In this document: positions 1 through 5,395 of the stretch, in pieces | How the letters are laid out: each line of letters begins with the position of its first letter | Numbering within the stretch: the stretch's first letter is position 1 | From: Candidatus Acetothermia bacterium | GTDB taxonomy: Bacteria > Bipolaricaulota > Bipolaricaulia > Bipolaricaulales > Bipolaricaulaceae | Assembly: GCA_011057175.1 (NCBI GenBank) | Contig: DSBZ01000150.1 | Location: 1 to 6,769, forward strand | DNA length: 6,769 nucleotides | Direction: 5' to 3' | Made by a program: the position numbers and the translations under genes | The notes under the pieces: model-generated | The model's database searches: none | What the model was told of the DNA's origin: nothing | What the model saw: only the letters and a program-made list of their open reading frames with translations

Positions 1-279
1 GACTTTGCCTGCTTGACGAGGAGAGCGTACTCGGCTGTGGCTTTGGGCGAGCGGTTCCAGCTCCGCCATCGTCATCCCCGGCCGCATGAGCTTTTCGTAC
101 GGCGTGAGGTACGCCTCGTAGCGGTTGCTGATCTTCCCCTTGCGGTCCACGACCTGGGTCGCGTACCCGCACGGGCGGTGGTAGTTGAGGTAGTGGACGG
201 TCACGCTCCGCTGGCGGTAGACGGACCCCTGCCGCAGCCTGATCGTGCTCAGGCGCCTGAACTCCCCCCGGCCGAAACG
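1..279 (-). pseudogene. C-terminal remnant of a DDE-type integrase/transposase
   Basis: Read on the minus strand, this stretch gives a coherent peptide with VHYLNYHRPCGYAT, then VDRKGK, then YLTPYEKL. That pattern resembles the tail of rve-type integrase/transposase proteins (a Y-N-x-HRPxGY segment followed by TPYEKL). Immediately upstream the frame is closed by TAG (280-282), and the sequence beyond it looks non-coding, so the catalytic core is absent. Near the window edge the frame seems to slip by one base around 45-47. After the segment MAELEPLA, the neighbouring frame gives KATAEYALLVKQAK, which reads like the natural continuation. This is therefore most likely a decayed insertion-sequence end that runs off the left side. 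No terminal inverted repeat or target duplication could be seen. The family assignment is from memory of motif patterns and is moderate at best. The long plus-strand reading frame over the same bases is arginine/proline-rich and looks like a shadow. Confidence 0.5.
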
Positions 280-366
280 CTATCCTCCCGGCGCAGTGTG
301 CTCACCTCGCGTGAAAACCTCGGTCACCCTTCATGCTCATCTTGCGTGAGACAACTCCTGGGTACC

Positions 367-381
367 GAGGAGAACGCGATG
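367..381 (+). promoter_or_regulatory. Shine-Dalgarno plus ATG for the GATase-like/YbjN gene, out of frame with the main ORF
   Basis: GAGGAG at 367-372 is followed six bases later by ATG at 379. This is the best translation start near the YbjN-domain gene. The ATG lies in a different frame from the body of the gene: its own frame ends at TGA 445-447 after 22 codons. The coding frame of the gene is open from 389. This pairing suggests that the real start is ATG 379 and that one base is extra between about 389 and 444. Confidence 0.5.
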
Positions 382-475
382 AGAATAGACGCTGTGCTGC
401 GGAGGGCGATCGGTCCTTCTCATCCCGGAGCAGCAGGAGGCGGATGAGGGAACCCTCGAAGCCATCGGCCTCGCC

Positions 476-1291
476 GTGGCCCAGGTCCTTGTGCCCTTCC
501 TGGAGAGGGGGGGCCGCATCGTGGGGATGACTTATGGGAAGGGGGACGACGACATCCTGCGCGGGGCTGGACTGAGGGACGGGGCCGACGGCTACGACGT
601 CACGGGAGCCACGCTGGCGATCGCCATCCCCGCTGATCCGCTGGCGAAGGGCGTTCCCCTGGAGTACGAAGGGACGAACGGGAGCACGGACTTCTGGAGC
701 ATACCGGACGATGCCACGGTCGTCGTCTGGGATCCCTACGATGAGGCCCCGGTCGTCTTCCGCTGGGAGACACGTGGGGGAACGGTGGCCATGCTCGGCT
801 TCCACTGCTATGGGGCGAGCGACGCGACCGCCCGCCTCCTCGCAAACGCCCTCGGGGTGACGGTCCCCATCTCCAAGGACACCGTGTTCCGCGAGGTGGG
901 GAGCGAAGAGATCGAGCGGCTCCTCACTGAGCTCGGCCTGTCGTTCCAGATAGGGACTGATGCGTATGGTGATCCGCTCTGGAAGGTGGTTTTCGAGGGT
1001 ATCGAGTTCGTCCTGTACGTGGACGATGCGGTGGACGACGCGCCCGGTCGGTACCGGGACCTCCAGCTCTACGCCCGATGGCTGACCGGTGGGGCGGTGC
1101 CGTGCGAGGTCACTAACGACTGGAACCGGCTGATGCGCGGATCGCGGGCCTACGTCGACGAGGAGGGCGACGCCGTCCTCGCGGCCGATCTCTACCTCCG
1201 GGGCGGGGTGACGTGGGAGACAATGCGGCAGTTCATCGAGCGGTTCGAGGGGGCGATGGCCTCGTTCCTCAACCACATCCTCGCGGAGTAG
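476..1291 (+). CDS. Two-domain protein: glutamine-amidotransferase-like N-terminus and YbjN domain
   Basis: The C-terminal half (about residues 140-271) fits the YbjN family, which is linked to sensory or stress regulation but has no known enzymatic reaction. It shows an EEIERLLTELG helix, a WKVVFEGIEFVLYVDD strand pair, the characteristic NDWNRLMRGSRAYVDEEGD segment, and a GGVTWETMRQFIERFEG helix. The N-terminal half (LERGGRIVGM, later ADPLAKGVP, VVVWDPY, GGTVAMLGFH) looks like a class-I glutamine-amidotransferase or ThuA-type flavodoxin-like fold. No Cys-His-Glu triad was recognised, so it is probably a non-catalytic binding domain. No signal peptide or membrane segment is seen. GTG 476 is simply the first standard start in this frame and has no Shine-Dalgarno. 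Coding sense continues upstream to 389 (SVLLIPEQQEADEGTLEAIG), so the N-terminus given here is probably too short by about 30 residues. The stop is TAG. The gene converges on the carbamoyltransferase operon and is unlikely to be co-regulated with it. Confidence 0.75.
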   Translation: MAQVLVPFLERGGRIVGMTYGKGDDDILRGAGLRDGADGYDVTGATLAIAIPADPLAKGVPLEYEGTNGSTDFWSIPDDATVVVWDPYDEAPVVFRWETRGGTVAMLGFHCYGASDATARLLANALGVTVPISKDTVFREVGSEEIERLLTELGLSFQIGTDAYGDPLWKVVFEGIEFVLYVDDAVDDAPGRYRDLQLYARWLTGGAVPCEVTNDWNRLMRGSRAYVDEEGDAVLAADLYLRGGVTWETMRQFIERFEGAMASFLNHILAE

Positions 1292-1335
1292 CCGTCGGGG
1301 GATCGGGCCCGGGGACCTGTCCGGGAGAAAGGACC

Positions 1336-1366
1336 GAGGCAGGGCGGGGAGTCGCCGCCCTGCCTC
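1336..1366. terminator. Bidirectional hairpin terminator between convergent genes
   Basis: A perfect 12-bp GC-rich stem (arms 1336-1347 and 1355-1366) closes a 7-base loop. It lies in the 86-base gap between the convergent stops of the YbjN gene and carbamoyltransferase A. Its position suits termination of both transcripts. There is no clear T-tract on the plus side and only a short CCTTTCT on the minus side, so it is a weak intrinsic terminator by the classical rule. It may also act as a 3' end stabiliser. Confidence 0.65.
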
Positions 1367-1377
1367 TCGTGCAGCGT

Positions 1378-2406
1378 CTACAGTCTACCCCCCATCGTGA
1401 GGGTGAGAATGGCCTTCTGGGTGTGAAGGCGGTTCTCCGCCTGGTCGTAGATCCAAGAAAGCGCCAGGTCGTCGCACAGCTCCACGTCCGCCTCGTTCCC
1501 GCGGTCGATGGGCATGACGTGCATGAGGTACCCGGGCTTGCAGAGCTTTGCCTGCCGCTCACGTGTGTACTTCCAGTCCTTGAACCTCTCCGCGTTCTTG
1601 ATCTCCGCCTCCTTCCCGATCTCGTACCGGCGGAGGCTCATCCACCCGCGGGGGAAGACGACCGTCGCCCCCTTCAGGGCGTCGTGGAGCTCGTTTGTCA
1701 CCTCGAACTTTCCCCCGCTCGCTTGGGCGTACTTCTTGCTCAAGGCGAGGACCTCGGGGTCGAGCTCGTACCCCTTGGGATGGGCCACGGTGACATCCAT
1801 CCCGAACCGGGCAGCGATGATGAGGTCCTCCTGGACCGACCCCAGCGACCGCGCCCACGGGGAGTAGGCCCACATCACGGTGTACTTGACGCCCTGAAGG
1901 TCGTTCCCCAGCTTCTCGCGCATCGTGTAGAGGTCCGTGATCGCCTGGCACGGGTGCCAGATGTTGGAGGCCATGTTCACAACCGGGATCTCGGCGTGCT
2001 CTGCCAACCGGTACATGATCTCCGTGTCCTCCCCGTACCGGGACACCTTATCCTCAAGGAGCCGGATTCCGATCCCATGGGCGTAGCGGGCCATAACCTT
2101 CGCCGTGTCCTGGATCGTCTCCCCCGCCCCGGGCTTGTCCTCCAGGGACAGCCGAAGGTCGGCGGCGGCGACGAACTGGGCGTGGCCCCCGAGTTGGGTC
2201 ATCGCGCTCTCGAACGAGAGCCGAGTCCGGGTCGAGGTGTTGAAGAAGAGCATGAGGAAAGTCTTGTCCTTGAGCGCAGGGTGGGGGAGGCCCGCGTAGT
2301 ACATCCCCTTCAGCTGGTCCGTCACCTTGAGGACGATCTCCAGCTCCTCACGCGTCCAGTCCTTGGTGCTGATGAGGTCTTTCCCAGCAAGATCAAACCA
2401 ACTCAT
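1378..2406 (-). CDS. Knotted-type carbamoyltransferase A (YgeW/acetylornithine carbamoyltransferase-like)
   Basis: A 342-residue transcarbamylase that moves a carbamoyl group between carbamoyl phosphate and an amine (in the reverse sense, phosphorolysis of a ureido compound). It is expected to be cytosolic and trimeric. The carbamoyl-phosphate motif STRTR is at 58-62, HPCQ at 151-154, and the tail ENRLHTQKA at 324-332. The segment MWAYSPWARSLGSVQEDL (178-195), followed by FGMDVTVAHPKGYELDP, matches the WAYSP...VP region of the knotted YgeW/AOTCase branch, not ordinary OTCase. GETIQDTAKVM (95-105) also recalls E. coli YgeW. The amino-acid-side loop that is HCLP in OTCases and in the adjacent paralogue is HVMP here (296-299), so the substrate probably differs. 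ATG 2406 is chosen because AAGGAGG sits just upstream. It is the last gene of the minus-strand operon, 75 bases after paralogue B. The exact substrate is unknown. Confidence 0.9.
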   Translation of the reverse strand: MSWFDLAGKDLISTKDWTREELEIVLKVTDQLKGMYYAGLPHPALKDKTFLMLFFNTSTRTRLSFESAMTQLGGHAQFVAAADLRLSLEDKPGAGETIQDTAKVMARYAHGIGIRLLEDKVSRYGEDTEIMYRLAEHAEIPVVNMASNIWHPCQAITDLYTMREKLGNDLQGVKYTVMWAYSPWARSLGSVQEDLIIAARFGMDVTVAHPKGYELDPEVLALSKKYAQASGGKFEVTNELHDALKGATVVFPRGWMSLRRYEIGKEAEIKNAERFKDWKYTRERQAKLCKPGYLMHVMPIDRGNEADVELCDDLALSWIYDQAENRLHTQKAILTLTMGGRL

Positions 2407-2415
2407 CGGTCCTCC

Positions 2416-2438
2416 TTGGTCCGTTGTCTGTGGACCAA
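2416..2438 (-). other. Hairpin abutting the Shine-Dalgarno of carbamoyltransferase A
   Basis: The inverted repeat TTGGTCC / GGACCAA (2416-2422 and 2432-2438, 9-base loop) lies in the 75-base gap between the two carbamoyltransferase genes. On the minus-strand transcript its 3' arm runs into the AAGGAGG ribosome binding site of the downstream gene. The hairpin could modulate translation of that gene or serve as an mRNA processing site. It is the only structure noticed in this gap. Confidence 0.4.
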
Positions 2439-2481
2439 CCTGCCCCCACGATCACGGCTCACGGGGAACGGGCAACGGTCT

Positions 2482-3513
2482 CTACAGGATCAGCGCCATC
2501 AGGCCCTTCTGGGCATGGAGCCGGTTCGCGGCCTCCTCGACGATCACGGAGTGCGGGCCGTCGATGACCTCGTCCGTGACCTCCATCCCCCGGTCCGCCG
2601 GCAGGCAGTGGAGGTAGATCGCGTCGTCCGTGAGGGCCATCTTCTCCTCGGTCGTGATCCAGTGCTTGTTCGCCTCGAAGATCGCCTTCGCCCTCTCCGG
2701 GTCCATGGGGGTCTTCCCGTCCGTGGGTTGTGCCGTCCACGCCTTGGGGTACACCGCCACCGCGTCCTTGAACGCCTCGTCCATTTCGTGGACGATCCGG
2801 AACGATCCCCCATTCTTCTTGACGTTCTTCTTCGTGAACTCGAGGACCTTCGGGTCGAGGTCGAGGCCCTTGGGGTGGGCGAGGGTGATGTCCATCCCGA
2901 AGAAGCTCGCCCCGATGATCGCCGACTGGGGAACGGCGAGAGGCTTCTCCACTGACCCCGAGTAGGCCCAGCTCATGACGAACTTCTTCCCCCGGAGATC
3001 CCCGAGCTTCTCCTGCATCACCATCACATCGGCGAGGGCCTGGCACGGGTGGTACATGTCGTCCTCCATGTTGATCACCGGCACCCGCGACCACTTGGCG
3101 AACTCCCGGACAATGAGGTCCCCCTTGCCGTACCGCCACCCGGTGTGCTTGCCGTAGATCCGGATCGCGATCCCGTGCCCCATCTCCGCGAGCACGCGCG
3201 CCACGTCGGAGATCCGCTCCGTGGAGTAGGCCTGCTCCTCCCCCTTGAGGGCCGGGGTGTAGACCGCCCCCGGCTGGAGGAAGTGGGCGTGGCCCCCGAG
3301 CTGGGTCATCCCCGCCTCGAACGAGTTCCGCGTGCGGAGCGAGGTGTTGTAGAACAACATGAACAGGGTCTTGTCCGCAAGGAGCCGGTGCGGCTCCCCC
3401 CGGATCCACTTCCGCTTGAGGTCGTGCGCCGTATCGAGAATCGTCTCCACTTCTTCGCGATCGAACTCCATCAGGGTGATGAAGTCCCGCCCCTTGAGAT
3501 CTGTTGCCGCCAT
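2482..3513 (-). CDS. Knotted-type carbamoyltransferase B (acetylornithine carbamoyltransferase/YgeW-like)
   Basis: A 343-residue paralogue of the next gene in the operon. Carbamoyl-phosphate binding is shown by SLRTR (58-62) and HPCQ (155-158). The canonical HCLP loop is at 302-305, followed by ADRG, and the tail NRLHAQKGLM at 330-339. WAYSGSVEKPLAVPQS (182-197) and FGMDITLAHPKGLDLDP place it in the knotted AOTCase/YgeW branch. LQPG (79-82) and VPVINME (144-150) are shared with Xanthomonas-type AOTCase. By eye, the AOTCase glutamate that marks acetylornithine specificity aligns with a leucine (VYTPALKG, 84-91), so biosynthetic arginine function is doubtful. ATG 3513 is preferred over longer in-frame starts because AAGGAGGA lies four bases upstream and the family homology begins there. 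Codon bias matches the neighbours. With carbamate kinase immediately upstream, a catabolic direction (carbamoyl phosphate to ATP) is inferred. The stop is TAG. Confidence 0.9.
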   Translation of the reverse strand: MAATDLKGRDFITLMEFDREEVETILDTAHDLKRKWIRGEPHRLLADKTLFMLFYNTSLRTRNSFEAGMTQLGGHAHFLQPGAVYTPALKGEEQAYSTERISDVARVLAEMGHGIAIRIYGKHTGWRYGKGDLIVREFAKWSRVPVINMEDDMYHPCQALADVMVMQEKLGDLRGKKFVMSWAYSGSVEKPLAVPQSAIIGASFFGMDITLAHPKGLDLDPKVLEFTKKNVKKNGGSFRIVHEMDEAFKDAVAVYPKAWTAQPTDGKTPMDPERAKAIFEANKHWITTEEKMALTDDAIYLHCLPADRGMEVTDEVIDGPHSVIVEEAANRLHAQKGLMALIL

Positions 3514-3574
3514 CTTTTCCTCCTTCGTTGTCGTCGCCCATGCGGTGCGACGGTACAAGCTGCCTTTATCCGAC

Positions 3575-3604
3575 CCGTGACCCGTCACCGGTAACGCGTC
3601 ACGG
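3575..3604. repeat. 30-bp imperfect palindrome over the arcC stop codon
   Basis: Arms CCGTGAC (3575-3581) and GTCACGG (3598-3604) enclose an inner near-palindrome centred on ACCGGT (3587-3592). In total 13 of 15 symmetric base pairs match. It covers the TGA of carbamate kinase and opens the 85-base gap before carbamoyltransferase B. In the minus-strand mRNA it would form a long hairpin with a small loop. No T-tract follows, so classical termination is unlikely. Plausible roles are mRNA stabilisation, partial attenuation, or a dimeric protein-binding site. The rest of the gap holds only the ribosome binding site of the next gene. Confidence 0.5.
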
Positions 3605-4546
3605 TACGACCTGGGTTCCCGCGCGTCCCTCCAGGGCCTCCAGCGCTTGCGCGAGCGAGGCGATCACCGCCCGTTCTCCACCGGCCTCGATGAAGCGCAC
3701 CGTGGCCCGCACCTTGGGCTCCATCGAACCTTTGGCGAAGTGCCCTTCGGTCGCGTAGCCCTTCGCCTCGGCGATCGTCATCCGCTCGAGGACCTTCTCC
3801 CCCGGCCTCTTGTAGTTCAGCCGCACCCGGTCCACATCGGTGAGGATGAGGAACAGGTCGGCTCCCACATCCTCGGCGAGCCGCTCGCCGGCGAGGTCCT
3901 TGTCGATCACCGCCTCCACGCCCTTGAGCTGGCCACTTTCCTCGATCACGGGGATCCCCCCTCCGCCGGAGGCGACGACGATCGCCTTGTTGGTGAGGAG
4001 GGTGCGGATCGCCTCCCGCTCCACGATCGCCTTCGGATCCGGAGATGGGACGACCCGTCGCCAGCCACGGCCCGCGTCCTCGACCATGTGCCAGCCCTTC
4101 TCCGCCTGGAGGCGCTTCGCCTCCTCGGCGGAGTAGAACGCGCCGACCGGCTTCGTGGGGTTCTGGAATGCGGGGTCGGCCTTGTCCACAAGGACCTGAG
4201 TCACCACGGTGGCCACCGGGATGTCCCCTCGTCCCTCGCGGGAGAGCACGTTGTGGAACGCCTGCTGGATCATGTACCCGATGAGTCCCTGGGACTCCGC
4301 TCCGCAGACGTCCATCGGCATCGGGGGCACGATCGCCTTCGCCGCGTCGTGCTGGCGAAGGATGTTTCCCACTTGGGGACCGTTCCCGTGCGTGATCACG
4401 AGCCGCCATTTCCCGGAGAGGACCATCGCTGCCAGCTGCTCCACCGTGCGATGGACGTTTCCGTACTGCTCCTCGAACGTCCCCTTCTGCCCTGGCTGGA
4501 GGATCGCGTTCCCCCCCAACGCCACCACAACCGTCTGCTTCCTCAA
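3599..4546 (-). CDS. arcC: Carbamate kinase
   Basis: Catalyses the reversible reaction carbamoyl phosphate + ADP = ATP + carbamate (which decays to CO2 and ammonia). It is the ATP-yielding last step of carbamoyl-phosphate catabolism and acts in the cytosol, usually as a dimer. The 315-residue length is typical. The amino-acid-kinase-fold signatures are all present: [10 protein letters not shown] at 6-15, THGNGPQVG at 52-60, VVPSPDP at 165-171, [11 protein letters not shown] at 190-200, [14 protein letters not shown] at 211-224 with the conserved Lys216, and [10 protein letters not shown] at 270-279. The start is TTG 4546, preceded by AAAGGAG (4556-4562) at nine bases; no ATG or GTG fits. It begins 25 bases after the regulator and is followed after 85 bases by carbamoyltransferase B, so the three are very likely co-transcribed. 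No arginine deiminase gene is in the window. The pairing with YgeW-like enzymes recalls YqeA of E. coli more than a classical arc operon. Confidence 0.96.
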   Translation of the reverse strand: MRKQTVVVALGGNAILQPGQKGTFEEQYGNVHRTVEQLAAMVLSGKWRLVITHGNGPQVGNILRQHDAAKAIVPPMPMDVCGAESQGLIGYMIQQAFHNVLSREGRGDIPVATVVTQVLVDKADPAFQNPTKPVGAFYSAEEAKRLQAEKGWHMVEDAGRGWRRVVPSPDPKAIVEREAIRTLLTNKAIVVASGGGGIPVIEESGQLKGVEAVIDKDLAGERLAEDVGADLFLILTDVDRVRLNYKRPGEKVLERMTIAEAKGYATEGHFAKGSMEPKVRATVRFIEAGGERAVIASLAQALEALEGRAGTQVVP

Positions 4547-4571
4547 CTGAACACGCTCCTTTGCCGGTTAC

Positions 4572-5291
4572 CTAGCTGGCCGCCTCGTCGCCCTGGACGA
4601 GTCTCCACATCCGCTTCCAGTGCGCGCGCATTGCAGAGCGGGCTTGGGTCGGGCGGCGGGCGCGCACCGCTGCGGCCACTTCCCCGTGGAGCCCCGCGAC
4701 CTCGCCGATGCTCCCCGCGTCCTTCAGGTAGTAGTCCCGCGTGAACTCCCGGTACAGCCGCTCGTCCATCGTGTTGATGAGGGGGACGAGCACCGCGACG
4801 AGGAGGCCGTTCCCGGTCGCCTCCACCAAGGCGAGGTGGAACCTCTTGTCGGCCGCGAAGTAGGCGTCGAAGGTCTCCGGGTCCGCGAGCGAACTGAGCT
4901 CAGCGCACATCGCCTCCAGGTCCTCCGCCTGCGCGTCCGTGCGCTTCTGCGCCGCGAGCTCTGCGAGCGGAGGCTCCAACATGGTGCGCGCCTCCATGAT
5001 CTCGAGACAGCTCGCCTCACTCTCCAGGAGGAGAAGCGCCTGATGGGCGAGCGGTTCCGTGGGCTGGCGCACGAAGTTACCGACCCCGACGCGGGCTTCG
5101 ATGAGCCCCACCGCGGCGAGGCCCGACAGGGCCTCTCGCACCGTGGGCCGGCTCACCCCCATCGTCTGGGCGAGCTCGGCCTCGGAGGGGAGTTTGCTCT
5201 CCGGGGGAAACGCGCCGCGGCGAATGGCCTCCAAGATCTGCTCGGCCACCTCCGTGGAGGCCTTCGTGGGTCGAACCTTGCGGAACTCCAT
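4572..5291 (-). CDS. GntR family transcriptional regulator, FadR/FCD subfamily
   Basis: A 239-residue one-component regulator. The winged helix-turn-helix is at about 15-75, with LPSEAELAQTMGVSRPTVREAL (34-55) and the wing GLIEARVGVGNFV. The all-helical FCD ligand-binding domain fills about 90-230. It has the usual metal/carboxylate ligand pattern: Asp148 and His152 in DKRFHLAL, His202 in LHGEV and His224 in MRAHW. FadR-type proteins sense small carboxylates and often repress their own operon. ATG 5291 is chosen over the TTG at 5345 because that TTG is itself the -35 box of a good promoter, and homology begins at EFRKVRP. No strong Shine-Dalgarno precedes ATG 5291, and the predicted leader is only about 18 bases, so translation may be weak. 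It is the first gene of the carbamate kinase/carbamoyltransferase operon and is divergent from the PLP enzyme gene. The effector is probably a metabolite of this pathway. Confidence 0.93.
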   Translation of the reverse strand: MEFRKVRPTKASTEVAEQILEAIRRGAFPPESKLPSEAELAQTMGVSRPTVREALSGLAAVGLIEARVGVGNFVRQPTEPLAHQALLLLESEASCLEIMEARTMLEPPLAELAAQKRTDAQAEDLEAMCAELSSLADPETFDAYFAADKRFHLALVEATGNGLLVAVLVPLINTMDERLYREFTRDYYLKDAGSIGEVAGLHGEVAAAVRARRPTQARSAMRAHWKRMWRLVQGDEAAS

Positions 5292-5304
5292 GGCGCTTGT
5301 CAAC

Positions 5305-5315
5305 CTGTCTGACAG
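5305..5315. promoter_or_regulatory. Probable GntR/FadR-family operator
   Basis: CTGTCTGACAG is a perfect 5-1-5 palindrome. Its core TGTC-N-GACA fits the GT-N3-AC pattern known for FadR-subfamily operators. It sits directly downstream of the minus-strand -10 box, over the expected transcription start, and in the shared gap with the divergent PLP gene. Binding here would block the operon and could also affect the divergent gene. The assignment to the adjacent regulator is by proximity. Confidence 0.6.
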
Positions 5316-5316
5316 T

Positions 5317-5345
5317 ATGATAGGATTCGGGTGCTGTAAAGTCAA
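5317..5345 (-). promoter_or_regulatory. Sigma70-type promoter of the gntR-arcC-carbamoyltransferase operon
   Basis: On the minus strand, TTGACT (5340-5345) and TATCAT (5317-5322) are separated by exactly 17 bases. Each matches five of six consensus positions. Transcription would begin near 5309-5310, inside the operator palindrome and about 18 bases before ATG 5291. This is much more AT-rich than its surroundings. No equally good promoter was found for the divergent plus-strand gene. TATGAT at 5316-5321 overlaps the same bases but lacks a well-spaced -35. Confidence 0.7.
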
Positions 5346-5395
5346 CCCCGTTGGGAGAGCCGCGCCTCGCTCGGGGGAAGGAACGAGGAGAAGGC

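Noticed and set aside
280..366. Promoter or repeat in the gap before the YbjN gene
   Set aside because: No -35/-10 pair with proper spacing was found. The two GCGTGA-containing stretches near 309 and 344 are too short and imperfect to call a repeat.
302..1276. Long minus-strand open frame opposite the YbjN gene
   Set aside because: The translation is rich in Arg, Pro, His and Gly with no recognisable motif. It mirrors a gene with clear YbjN motifs on the plus strand; high GC keeps antisense frames open.
1213..2955. 580-codon plus-strand open frame across both carbamoyltransferase genes
   Set aside because: It lies antisense to two clear transcarbamylases, spans the intergenic gap and both gene ends, and has a low-complexity Arg/Leu/Val/His composition typical of a shadow.
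3514..3588. Longer N-terminus for carbamoyltransferase B starting at 3588
   Set aside because: ATG 3513 has an almost perfect AAGGAGGA Shine-Dalgarno at ideal spacing and starts where the family homology begins; the longer start would read through that site and part of the palindrome.
3647..4744. 365-codon plus-strand open frame over carbamate kinase
   Set aside because: It is antisense to a textbook carbamate kinase and crosses into the regulator gene; a shadow.
5292..5345. Upstream TTG 5345 as the regulator start
   Set aside because: That TTG is the first half of a -35 box with a 17-base spacer to TATCAT. The extra 18 residues would be encoded by promoter and operator DNA.
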